Positions 1 through 10,489 of a stretch of DNA of 64,000 nucleotides are shown here, one piece after another (within the stretch, counting starts at the first letter, position 1; each line of letters opens with the position of its first letter). The stretch is taken from positions 2,367,001 to 2,431,000 of the forward strand of contig JARHVA010001922.1 of the NCBI GenBank assembly GCA_037957365.1. Reading direction: 5' to 3'. This stretch comes from Torreya grandis (taxonomy: Eukaryota > Streptophyta > Pinopsida > Cupressales > Taxaceae). Position numbers and translations under genes: made by a program. The notes under the pieces are model-generated. The model was not told the DNA's origin and made no database searches. It was given only the letters and a program-made list of their open reading frames with translations.

Positions 1-247
1 TGGTGACCTGGTATGGGTATGAGGAACACTCTTGGATCATTGAACTTGAAGTTGGGGAGGGAACAAATTGAAATTGACCTACTACTCCAACTCAAAAATA
101 GGGTTAGAAAAACCTTGGGATCTCTGGATATAGTACAACATGGAGTTTCTAGATTGTAGAATAAAAATGGGAAAAAATTGGCCCTACTTTAGCTTGAAGC
201 TTGAGGCTTCAAACTGCATACTCTTCCCTAGTAGAGTCACCAAGAAT
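1..247 (-). mobile_element. 5' leader of a Tat-like Ty3/gypsy element (element A), cut by the window edge
   Basis: This stretch matches 11585-11964 of the complete element at 2913-14653, which is the leader between gag and the 5' LTR. Read on the minus strand it begins just after LTR A with a primer-binding-like site (about 225-243), TGGTGACTCTACTAGGGA, a diverged form of the site beside LTR C. The gag and pol of this copy must lie left of the window. Only one primer-binding motif is present here, whereas the complete element has two. Confidence 0.75.
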
Positions 248-2899
248 TATTGGGTGAATATTTTGTCACCAGATAACCGATGAGTAAAATAGGTCTCTTT
301 AACCACAACATAGGGAGATTGGTCAGCCAAATGTGTAGGTTTACCACATCAGAGGTGGATAAATCTCTCCTCTCATTAAGGGGAGGTTCCCTATAAATAT
401 GAGGAGCTATATACTATATATATAAGCATAAAATAACACTCAGGGGTATGAATACACCATCCATCTCTCTTTTTTTAGAGATGATGTTCATAGACAAAGG
501 AGAAATCCTGGCGATAATACTGAAGGCACTTCTCTTCTTTCAAAAGTGGTCTTGCAACAGGGTGCATGAGTTCTTGTTGGTGGGCAACCAACAGGTAACA
601 AGGGTGCAATAACCATCAGAATGAGGTGTAGCACAAATTCTCCACCTCAACTGCTCAAAGAGTGAAATGCAAAGGAGAAAGAGGGCAAAAAGTCATCCCA
701 AAATCCTTTACATAGAAAGAAACTAAAAACACACTAAAGATAATTGTGACAACACAAAGTCTTTCTACAATGGGCTTCAGGACACCTTCCTAATTACTTC
801 CACTAGTTCTGCTTGTTAAATTAAATAAACAAAATTGCTCCTAGAAAATAGATATAAGAACAATTTCCTAAAATAACACAAGCTATAACAGCACAAAGTC
901 TAAAAGTAACTTGCTTTCTCATTCAAATAAAGAAATATGATCAAAATCTGAGCTCAAAGTCTCAGTAATCACCTTTCAATTTGGGCAAAGTTTTGATTCT
1001 ATAATGGAGAGATCCCCTTTTCATAAAACAAGAGATTACAATATATAGTAGCCAAGAAAGGCTTGGCACTTTGTTTCATGGAATGGCCCATGCTACATTC
1101 AATGCCTTGAATGCATTTTTAGTTTTGTCAAGGGGCCATGCTTAGAATAGTGCATCGGCCTTAACTATGGCATGCCAATTTATCTCATATGTCTCCTCCA
1201 AAGTATAGGCCACCTAGTCCTTTCCTTCTTATTTGCACAATTGTCTACTTTGCCTTTACTTCATGGAAGAAAAATAGTCTGCGTCCTTGATTTGGTGTGC
1301 TCAGATGACTACTTGGTGTACTATTTCACCTACTAAAAATAACTCTCTTGTAGATATTTCAATATTCCTTGTAGCCTTCTCTTCTTTCTTGTTGCAATTG
1401 GAGCTCTCAGGCTATCTTCTTTAGCTAGTCACTTGGTTCATCCTTAAAGTTTTGCTCTATATTTGAAAATTAATAGATATTCTATTACCTTAAATTTGAT
1501 GTCTATAGGGATGTCAATGGTTGGTAGTTATTTGAACCATGAACCTTTGAACCTTTAAAAGTTAATTAGTCTAATAGTTCAACAGTTTAGGCAGTCTTTA
1601 TCAGTTCCTTAGTTCCATCACTTCCCAAGTTAAATCACTTCCTTTCTTTGCTTGGAGATTTCTTTAAACCTTTGAACCATTTTGGTTCAAGGTTTAATGG
1701 TTCAATCTCTTTCTCAGAATCCTTTGTTTTGGTTAAGTCTTTTGAAACCTTGAAATTCCTTCGACTTTATGTCTTTAGAACACCTCGAAGGGAAGGTGTT
1801 CCTTTGGGTCTTTGAGAAAGGTCCATTTTATAGTCACTAAGGGCCCCCCACAAGGGTACTTGCCCTTCAAGGTCCTTCGGGCAGTCTTCTTCTTCAATTC
1901 CTTCAGACAAAATGTCCGGAGGAATTCCTTCAAACATTTTGTCCGAAGGAAATCTTCCCTTGACTTAGCTACTTTTCCACTGGGTTTTTGATTATTCCTT
2001 CAGACAAAATGTCTGAAGGAATTTATTTAGACATTTGTCTAAAGGATTTCCTTTGTGAAATTCTTCCACAAAAAATCTTTCTGAAGGAATTCTTTTGGTT
2101 CTTTTACTTGGTAATTTCTTCGGACAAAAAGTCTGAAGGAAACCTTACCCTTTTGGCCTTCTCTTTGATCCTTGAGAAAATGTTCCATACCCTTCACAAG
2201 GTCACTTTCCTTTTGTTTACTTCCCTCCATAAGGGCACTTGTCCTTTCTGTTTTGGGGCACTCCTTTGAACTGACCAATTGAACTAATAATGGTTCAATG
2301 GTTTAATGGTTCAATACTATGTTCCGCTCATTTAATTGACCATTTAAACCAACCACTTTGAACCAACCACTTTGAACTTTGATTGAACTCATTAAACCTT
2401 GAACCTTTAAACCATTTTGGTTCAAGGTTCAACAGTTCAATGGGTTCAATCTTTCTTTTCTTTTCTTCTAAGTCTTTTGAAGCCATTGAACTTGTTGAGG
2501 TGGTTGAACTTTGAAATTTTGCCGAAGCGCTTAAATATTTAAGTCTACCAACATCATTAAACCTTTGAACCCATTTGAACCTTTGAAAGTGGGGTTCAAT
2601 GGATCAATGGTTCAATCCTTTGATTGAATCCTGCCAATGGACCTTTGAGTTGAACATTAGCGTTGAACCAAGCTTGAAATTGCCTAAGTGTTGGAAAGTT
2701 GTTCCTTTATGAGAGCTCGCCTATTGAAGTCATTAAACCTATTGAACCTACTAGTCCCTTAGTTGAAAAATATTGAATAATGAAGAATTTGAATGCTCAG
2801 AACAATTTTTTGAGAAGGAAAGAGAAGATTTTGGCCTGCAAGACCAAAATAGTTCATATGTTGTCCCCAAAAATGAGTGACAGATTTTTGGGAACAACA
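248..2899 (-). repeat. LTR A: 5' LTR of a truncated-by-window Tat-like element
   Basis: Collinear by eye with LTR B (2913-5642) and LTR C (11965-14653), with many substitutions and indels. It starts TATTGGGTGAAT (the expected TG has become TA) and ends GGGAACAACA. Leader sequence lies on its left, so on the minus strand it is a 5' LTR. It holds a TATAAATA/TATATA cluster near 392-425, a cluster of short palindromes at about 1895-2135, and dense GGTTCAA/TTGAACC heptamers at about 1515-1740 and 2275-2650. Small open frames in it arise from these repeats and are not genes. Confidence 0.85.
1895..2135. repeat. cluster of short perfect and near-perfect palindromes in LTR A
   Basis: Repeated inverted arms CCTTCAGACA and TGTCTGAAGG flank a 3-base spacer. 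At 1995-2021 the arms are a perfect 12 bp on each side. Diverged copies sit at about 1905-1953 and 2115-2142. Equivalent clusters occur in LTR B (about 4665-4890) and LTR C (about 13690-13945), for example a perfect 10-bp pair at 13719-13741. They would form hairpins in RNA or single-stranded DNA. Their function is unknown. Confidence 0.8.
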
Positions 2900-2907
2900 T
2901 GACTGTC

Positions 2908-2912
2908 CTTTA
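2908..2912. repeat. left target-site duplication CTTTA of element B-C
   Basis: CTTTA immediately precedes TGTTGGG of LTR B and matches 14654-14658 directly after LTR C. A 5-bp duplication is usual for LTR-retrotransposon integrases, so this fixes the element's ends. Confidence 0.9.
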
Positions 2913-5642
2913 TGTTGGGTGAATATTTTGTCACCAGCTAAATGATGAGCAAAATAGTTATCTTTAACCATAGCATAGGGAGATTGGTTGGCCAAATGTG
3001 CAGGATTACCACATCAGAGGTGGACAAATCTCTTATTTCATCAAGGGGAGGTTCCCTATAAATATGAGGAGCTATATACTATATATATAAGCAGAAAATA
3101 ACACTCAGGGATAAGACTAAACCATACATCTATTTTTTTAGAGATGATGTTCATAGACAAAGGATAAATCCTAGTGTTAATACTAAAGGCACTTCTCTTC
3201 TTTCAGAAGTGGTCTTACAGCAGGGTGCAGGAGTTCTTTCTGGTGGGTAACCAACAAGTAACAAGGGTGCAGTAACCAGAAGAATGAGGTGTAACACAAA
3301 GTCTCCACTTCAACTGCCCAAAGAGTGAAAAACAAAAGATAATGGGGGAAAAAATTCATCCCAAGATATTTCACATAGAAAGAAACTAAAAACACACACT
3401 GAAAATAATTATAACAGCACAAAGTCTTTCCACAATTGTCTTCAGGACACCTCCCTGATTACTTACACTAGTTATGCTTGTTAAATTAAATAAACAAGAA
3501 TGCTCCTAGGAAATGGTTATAAGAATTATTTCCTAAAATAACACAATCTATAATAGCACAAAGTTTGAAAGTAACTTAATTTCTCATTCAGATAAAGTAA
3601 TATGATCAAAAATCTAAGCTCAAAGTCTCAGTAATCACCTTTCAATTTGGGCAGAGTTTTGCTTCTATCTTGAAAAGATCTCCTTTGCATAAAATAAGAG
3701 ATTACAATATGTAGCAGCCAAGAAAGGCTTGGAACTTTTTTCCATGGAAGGGCCCATGCTACATTCAATGCCTTGAATGTGATTTCATTTTTATCAAGGG
3801 GCCATGCTTAGAACAGGGCATCAGCCTTAACTGTGGTGTGCTAATTCATCTCATATGTCTCCTCCAAAGTATAGGCTGTCTGGTCCTTTCCTTCTTATTT
3901 TTGCAGCTGTCCACTTTGCCTTTACTTTCATGGATAAAAATAGGCTGCATCCTTGATTTTGTGTGCTCAAATGACTACTTGGTGAACTATTTCACCTGCT
4001 AGAAGTAACTCTCTTATAGATATTTCTGATCCTTTTGTATTGTTCTCTCTTCCCTATAGCAATTTGAGCTCTCGAGCTCTCTTTTCAGCTAGTCACTTGG
4101 TTTATTTTTCAAGTTCCATGCCACATTTGAAAATAAATGGATATTCTATTACCTTAAATTTGATATCCATGAGGATGTCAATGGTTGTTGGCTATTTGAA
4201 CCATATTGAACCATGAACCTTTGAACCTTTAAAGGTTCATTGGTTTAATAGTTTAATGGTTCAGGCGGTCTTTATCAGTTCCCTGGTTCAATCGCTTTCT
4301 TGCTCTTTGCTTGAGCCATCTTTTTGAACTGGTCTCTAGAATCTTCTACTTCTTTCCTTTGTCTAGAGCTTCCTTTGAACCATTGAACATGTGAACCATT
4401 GAACTTTGAACTCTTTTGATTCAAGGTTCAATCGGTTCATTGGTTCATTATTTGTTCCGTTGCTTCCTTTATTTTTCTAAGTCTCTTTGAAGCCTTGAAA
4501 TTACTTTGGCTTTTTTTCTTTGGAACACCCCAAAGGGAAGGTGTCCCTTTGGGTCTTGAAGATAGGTCCATTTTCTTGGTGCCGAGAGCCCCCCACAAGG
4601 GTACCTACCCTTTGGGTTCCTTTAGGCAGTCTTTGGGTTAATTCCTTCGAGTTAATTTCTTTAGGTTAATTCCTTCAGATAAAATGTCTGAAGGAATTCC
4701 TTTATACATTTTGTTTGAAGGAAACCTTTCCTTTGCCTTGTTTGCATTTCTTCAGGCTTTTCCTTTTGGGTGAATTCCTTCAGACTTTTTGTCCAACAGA
4801 CTTTGCCTTGCTTTTGTGAAATTCTTCCACAAAAAAATCTTTTCAAAGGAATTCTTTTTATTCCTTTACTTGGTAATTTATTTAGACAAAAATACAAAGG
4901 AAAACTTACCCTTTCATCCTTCTCTTTGATCTTTGAACCAATATTCCCTGCCCTCCACAAGGGCACCTGCCTTTAGTTCACTGCCCTCCACAAGGGCACT
5001 TGTTCTTTCAGCTTTGGGGCAATCCTTTAAACTGACCGATTAAACTGATTAATTGAACCAACTTTTGTTCAATAGTTCATTTGTTCAATATTGCATTTGA
5101 AGCCTTCTTTTCTTCTTAGTATTTTGATCTCTTTGAACCCATTGAACCCATTAAACCATTTTGGTTCAAGGTTTAATAGTTCAATGGTTTAACGGTTCAT
5201 TCTTTTGTTCTTTAAAGCCTTCTTTTCTTCTAAGTCTTTCGAATCCATTGAACTTTGAACTTTTGGTGAAGCGCTTAACTCTTTAAGCTTGCTGACACCG
5301 TTGAACCTTTGAACCCATTGAACCTTTGAACCTTTTGGAAGCGGGGTTCAATGATTCAATGGTTCAATCCTTTGTTTGAATCTTGTTAATGAACATTTTT
5401 GGTTGAACTAAGGCATTAAACCAAGCTTGAAAACACCTAAGTGTTGAGAACTTGTTCCTTTGTGAGAAATCACCTGTTGAACCTATTGAACCTGCTACTC
5501 CTTTAACTAAAAAAGCTTAAATAATGAAGAATTTGAATGCTTAGAACAAATTTTTTTAGAAGGGAAGAGATAATTATGGTCTACAAGACCAAAATAGTTC
5601 ATATGTTATTCCGAAAATGAGTGACTGATTTTGGGAACAATA
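2913..5642 (-). repeat. LTR B: 3' LTR of element B-C
   Basis: Begins TGTTGGGTGAATATTTTG and ends GGGAACAATA (expected CAACA, with C changed to T). Collinear with LTRs A and C. It contains TATAAATA and TATATATA motifs near 3055-3090, hairpin units at about 4665-4890, direct repeats of CCCTCCACAAGGGCAC near 4950-5000, and GGTTCAA/TTGAACC heptamer fields at about 4195-4470 and 5030-5370. No gene is seen in it. Confidence 0.88.
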
Positions 5643-5870
5643 GCTAGCTCCAGTTGGGGAACTTCCTTCAGTTGAAAACTTGGAACAACTGAGGGGAATA
5701 GAAACTAGAATATCCAATGCCTTGAAGTATGCCATTGGGCTATGGAGTCATGCTACCCAAAAAAGGAAGATGCCAAAAATGAAAATGAACAACACAAAAC
5801 ATAATTAAAGACTATACAAATATACATATGTATAGGTGAACTTATCTGATACTTCAAGAATTGAAGTGCT
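5643..5870 (-). other. 3' non-coding end of element B-C internal region
   Basis: This lies between the end of the integrase frame and LTR B. A polypurine tract is expected next to LTR B on the minus strand, but only a weak purine bias is visible. No other feature is seen. Confidence 0.5.
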
Positions 5871-7202
5871 TCAATGTTGCCCATTGTGAGGCAGAGAAAA
5901 GGGTGTGCCATCTTGATACTTCAACAAAAAACTATTTTCACCATTGATTTGATGAATAGTAAGTGGGCCTCTCCAAAGAGAATCAAATTGCCCATGCATT
6001 CCCTTTGGTTCTCTTTTCTTGTCCCACAACAAGACTTGATCTCTAATCTGGAAATCATAGTTTTTTGCTTTTTGGTCGAAGAGTTTCTTCACTAGACTTT
6101 GATGTGAAATAATTTGGTCCACCACCATAGTTTTCTATTCATCCAACTCAGTTAAACACATGATCCTCTTATCGATGGAGCTTTCATATGTCTAATCTTC
6201 GACTGCCTTAGCCAATTTCAATGCTGGTAATTCTAGGGTGATTGGTATCTTAGCATTGAGACCATAAAGAAGTTGGAAAGGTGGCATAACAGTTGCCCTC
6301 TTAGGTGTAATTATGTCTACCCATAAAGCATCAACTAATGCTTTATGCCATGTTTGTTGGTTGTCATCTACCAGCTTCTTGTTGATAGTCACTAGGGTCT
6401 TGTTGCTTGTTTCAGCTTGGCCATTCCCTCGTAGAAAATAATCAAAAGAGTGGGAAAGGGTAATCCCATAGTAAAAATAGAATTGAGTAATCTCTTGGGA
6501 AGAGAAACAAGTTGCATTGTCTATGACAATCTTGGTTGAGACCCCAAACTTGGAAATGATGTTCTCTTTGAGGAAATTACACACTACTTCTAAAGTAGCA
6601 TGCTTGATTGGAATGGCTTCCACCCACTTGGTGAAGTAATCTATGGCTGCGAGGACATAATCATGTCCAAAACTTGAAGATGGGTTTACAGTACCAATGA
6701 AATTGATTCCCCATTTCTAAAATGGCTCTTCTATCATCACTGGCTTAAGACGTAGAACAACTAATTTAGGTCTTCCAATGAACTGTTGGCATAGTTCACA
6801 TCTTCACACCCATTTATATGCATCTTGAAATAGAGTAGGCCAGTAATAGCTAGCTCATAGAATCTTATGGGTAGTTATAGGAGCAAAAAAATGTCCTCCA
6901 TAGGCTAGATTATGGAAGGACTTCAAAATTTGGTTCTGCTACCCTTTATCCACACAGTGAAGGAACACTCCATCAAGGCTCCTCTTATACAGGTCATTGT
7001 CCCAGAGGACAAAATTGGTAGCTTTCAACTTGAAAGTCCTCCTTTCTTTATGAGACAGGTGAGCAGGACACTCACCATAAGTAAGGAAATGAGCAATACT
7101 TGAATACCACTCATTCATGGTGGAGATAAAGAGGACTATTGGCATGTCTTCAATTTCTTCTTCTCCATTCTCTATTTCTTCTGGTCTATTGTCAGCAATC
7201 AA
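5871..7202 (-). pseudogene. integrase domain of element B-C, broken
   Basis: Integrase joins retrotransposon cDNA to chromosomal DNA. In minus-strand reading order there is a zinc-binding remnant (FHNLAYGGH followed by CELC, about 6920-6790), then a core with WGINFIG, KIVIDNATCF and GNGQAETSNK (about 6715-6375), then a C-terminal GPF/Y-like part with VLLWDKK, WRGPLTIHQ and LPHNGQH (about 6050-5875). In the DDE triad the second D and the E are present, but the first D, expected in W-G-x-D-F-I-G, is N (about 6700). Stops split the frame into three main pieces (7202-6939, 6623-6192, 6128-5871). Family assignment is firm; activity is excluded by the breaks. Confidence 0.9.
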
Positions 7203-7289
7203 TTGGCATAGACCCCTTCCTCGTAATAGCTTTGTTGGTTTGATGACTAGATCAAACTCTTAGATTTTAGCAATCCAATTGCCTCTTTT

Positions 7290-7660
7290 CATTTCAAACT
7301 CCTATTGAGTTACTATGGATTTGACTGTGGTGTCAGGAACTAGGGAAGTAGTGTTTGAATTTAGGATGTAAAAGTGGAAATGTTTTACTACCTTTACCAT
7401 TGCATAAGCATGCTTCTCCATGTTGGAGTACTTTAGCTCATGATCTTTGAGAGGATAGCTCATGAAAGAAATGGGAGATTCCATACCTTCTTTGTTCTAT
7501 TGAACCAGACTTATTGAAAGTGTGTGTTTAGAAGCATAACTATACACTGTGAAATCCTTGGTATAATCTAGATAAACCAAAATTAGGGTGTGGGAAATAG
7601 ATGTCTTGATATCTTCAAATGCTAACTTGCCTTCTATAGTCCACCAAAAATTAGCTTTTC
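7290..7660 (-). pseudogene. native RNase H-like domain following RT in element B-C
   Basis: This domain follows RT in the polyprotein and removes RNA from the RNA-DNA hybrid, or acts only as a tether where it has decayed. Visible pieces are DYTKDFTVYSYASK (about 7590-7550) and FMSYPLKDHELKYSNMEKHA with YAMVKVVKHFHFYILNSN (7484-7310). The last run is a conserved stretch at the end of plant gypsy RNase H. The usual first catalytic Asp is not seen in the FTVYSYASK segment. From memory, this native copy is typically degenerate in Tat elements that carry a second RNase H. Stops interrupt the frame. Confidence 0.8.
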
Positions 7661-7699
7661 CCTTCATCATGTCCATAATGTGGTGAGTCTTCTCAGTAA

Positions 7700-8400
7700 A
7701 CTTAGGGATGAACCTTCATAAAAAAATCACCTTTCCAAAGAAAGAGTGAACTGTAGTCTTACTTGTGGGCAGAGTAAGTTCCTAGATGGACTTGACTCTA
7801 TCTGAGTCAATCTTTATGCCTTCTTAGGATATAATGTGCTTGAGAAGTTTCCCTTCTGTCCCTCCAAAAATAGACTTCTTTGTATTTAGAGAAATGCCAT
7901 TTTAGCGGCAGTGTTCTAGCACTTGTTGCAAATGGTGCACATGATCAAGATGATGCTTAGAAAAGACTGTTAAATCATTCAGGTACACTATAATGAAATC
8001 ACCTATTTCATCCTTAAAAATAAGGTCCATTGCTTTCTAAATAGTGGTACCAGTATTTTTAAGCCAAATGGCATTCTTTGATAGGCAAAAGTGCCCCAAG
8101 GTGTGGTGAAGGCAGTCTTATGCTGGTCTACCTTACCAACTTCAACTTGATTGTACCCTGAGAATCCATCCAGCATTGATAACATTTCTAAACCGGTCAC
8201 TGTCTGAAGGACTTGGTCCATGATGGATAGAGGATAGTTATCCTTTAAGGATGACTTATTCAAATTTTTAAAATCCACACAGAGGTGAATTTTGCTATTC
8301 TTCTTCCTCATAGGTAATATGCTAGCAATCCATGTGGAATGATGGATTGGGAAAATTTTCCTAGCATTCAACATTTTTTGTATTTCAGATAGAATAGTAC
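7700..8400 (-). pseudogene. reverse transcriptase domain of element B-C, catalytic box altered
   Basis: RT copies element RNA into DNA in the virus-like particle. On the minus strand the motifs are IHHSTWIASILPMRKKNSK, LCVDFKNLNK, DNYPLSIMDQVLQ, MLDGFSGYNQVEV, KTAFTTPWGTFAYQRMPFGL (8374-8060), then YLND at 7974-7985 where YxDD is expected, then GISLNTKKSIFGG and FFGKVIFL (to about 7740). The motif order is complete and LDGFSGYNQ is characteristic of Tat/Athila-type RT. The Asp-to-Asn change in YLDD (a G-to-A change on the coding strand) removes a metal-binding residue. A frame shift near 8050 and several stops also disrupt it. Confidence 0.93.
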
Positions 8401-8404
8401 TTGA

Positions 8405-8930
8405 TATCTTTAGATTGTACTACATATATTTTTGCTTATACAGTACCGAATCACTCTTGAGAGGAATCTCATGGAAAATTTCTTCAAGTCTGAGTGACTT
8501 CAGATCATCATAGGAGTATGCCATAACATCCATGTAATGGCTGATTAGAGTAGTGAAGTTAAACTTTTCTTTTTGAGTGAAACACTTCCCAATGCTCACC
8601 ATCTTGGGATTTTCTTTGTTACCCATATTTATTTGATCAAACTCCTAGGAGGAGCTTGAATCCATTTGCTATTGTTTGATGAACTTGTCATGTTTATCAA
8701 ATAGCTTCTCAAGGGAAACCAAGACTTTGGGAATTTTATTCCCTTTAAGTTGCATGAATTCTTTACCTATGTTTACACTCGATTCAAGAGATGGTTCAAG
8801 CTTCTGAGGCTCACTGCCTTCGAAATGAAGCTGTTCAAAGCTATCTTTTTGCTCCAAGAAGGCAATAATTTGGCTGTCACCATTGAACACTTGCCAATTA
8901 TTAGCATTTTTAGGCATACTTAGTCAAAAT
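8405..8930 (-). pseudogene. pol linker between extra RNase H and RT in element B-C
   Basis: Two frame pieces (8917-8669 and 8626-8420) join the extra RNase H to RT. Visible segments are NNWQVFNGDSQIIAFLEQ, NKIPKVLVSLEKLFDKHDK, MGNKENPKMVSIGKCFTQ and MDVMAYSYDDLKSL. The last resembles the conserved stretch found just ahead of RT in plant Ty3/gypsy polyproteins. The pieces are separated by in-frame stops around 8627-8668. No catalytic role is known for this part; it is best read as polyprotein spacer. Confidence 0.7.
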
Positions 8931-8949
8931 ACCAATTCAATAGTGTACC

Positions 8950-9370
8950 TATCTCCCTTAAAATCAAGGTGAGGAACCAAGAGAGTTGCTAAAAAATCTA
9001 GTGCATCAGCTTGGTCATTGAATTCCCTGGCTATGGAAGAGATGCTGAAAGTATCAAAACTTTTAATTTGATCCCAGACTAGATTGTGGTAGTGGCACAA
9101 TCTCTCATTTTTTGTTTGATAAGGTTCCTTACCTAAAAAAACACCAGTTCAACATCTCCTTTGGCATGAAGGATTTTGATGCCTTTGTCTCAAGTAGCCT
9201 TCAATCGAAGTAATAGAGATTCATACTCATCTATGTTGTTAGTGTTGCTAAACTGCAACTTGTATGAAGAAATAAAAATATCTCCTTGAGGAGATATTAC
9301 ACAATCTTGGATCTTGAACTGGTAGAGGAGTAGTTGCCATCAAATTCCAAAATCCATTCATCATCATATA
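8950..9370 (-). pseudogene. additional (archaeal-type-like) RNase H domain upstream of RT
   Basis: RNase H cuts the RNA strand of RNA-DNA hybrids. Reading on the minus strand, EWILEFDGN (about 9360-9335) gives the first Asp. After a frameshift, ISPQGDIFISSYKLQFSN and TNNIDEYESLLLRLKA (about 9290-9190) give the Glu, and HAKGDVELV (about 9165-9140) the next Asp. A further frameshift leads to DQIKSFDTFSIS and IAREFNDQADALDFLATLL (about 9070-8985), giving the last Asp. The DEDD-type residues survive although the frame is broken at least three times. The position, between protease and RT and separate from the native domain after RT, matches what is reported for Tat elements that captured a second RNase H. 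Subfamily is inferred. Confidence 0.82.
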
Positions 9371-9599
9371 TTGATTTTTCCTTAGATTCTTCTTCATTCA
9401 GAGGGGGAAATTGTTCTACACTTGCACTGCGCTCCAACAATCCTTTTGCTATTCCATCTGAACCAATTTTTGGGCTGACACATTTAGGAATTTCATCAGA
9501 CACCTCATGGACTTCTGCCATGGATAAGAATTAATTACCCATGCCTGAAGACTCAAACAAAATTTGAGCTTTAGGTGCTGATGTTTGAGTGACCACATA

Positions 9600-10010
9600 T
9601 TTTGCTTCCTTCTCAAAGAAAAATCTCTACATAATGCCTTTGACTGGGATCCTCACCTTGGATAGGTCTATGCTTAATTCACCACTAACATCCTTGCAAA
9701 AATTTCACCTAAGAAGGATATCGTATGATGGTAGGACATCAGCTACTAGGATAGTCATCTTGATTCTCTTGTTTGGGAATGATGCAAATGCAAATTGGGC
9801 ATCCTTGATTTGTCCCAACAGTGGCACTTGTTTTTTCTCCATGGAGAAACATCTCTCAAATGTCTTGTTTAGTGTGAGACCAAGGGATTTTAACACTTTG
9901 GTAGGCATGCCATTGTCAGATGCACTAAAATATATGATACAATTGTTCAATTAGTGTCCATTTATCAATAGGGAGACATAAAATGGTTCAGTCCTCTTGG
10001 GAGCAACAAG
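9600..10010 (-). pseudogene. aspartic protease domain of element B-C, active site lost
   Basis: The protease cleaves the gag-pol polyprotein. On the minus strand the frame reads PFYVSLLINGH, then a stop, LNNCIIYFSASDNGMPTK, KTFERCFSMEKKQVPL, LGQIKDAQFAFASFP and MTILVADVLPSYDILL (9990-9705), continuing as VSGELSIDLSKVRIPVKG (to about 9640). The flanks match plant gypsy proteases, but the expected D-S/T-G triad before A-S-D-N is Y-F-S (9924-9932), so the catalytic Asp is absent. The protein-like run extends toward the extra RNase H. Confidence 0.82.
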
Positions 10011-10489
10011 AGGAGTAATGACAAGGTTATTCCTGGTGGATGTATTCTTGGGGGGATCACAAGTTACCTTTGGAATTGTTTATCCTACAGGGACAACTTG
10101 GTTTTTTACACATTGAATTGATTTATTGGACTGTAGGAATTCAAATTCAGACATTTGAATTTTGGTTTTCTTTGTATGGTCAATTATATCAAATTTTTGA
10201 AATGAACTAAGAATGGAGGATGGGAGTTCATATTTTTAGTTTTTGAGAGGGGGAGGATTGGTCTATGAATTTAAAGTATAATGTATAGAGATGTTTGTTA
10301 TACTTACCTTTCTTGCAATCATCGGGTCCTTTGGCTGGAAAGGCAGAGTCATTCCATGCATAGCAATTGAAATTATTGGTTGAGGTCGCTCCTTTGTCTT
10401 TTCTTTATCAACTTGCTAGGCTGACTAGTTCTTGGATTGGGTGAATATGGTGTATGTTCCATCAACTAATTTACCTTCACTTTTGGGTT

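Noticed and set aside
2280..2650. Possible CRISPR-like array because of repeated GGTTCAA units
   Set aside because: The units are 7 bp, on both strands, irregularly spaced and inside a plant LTR.
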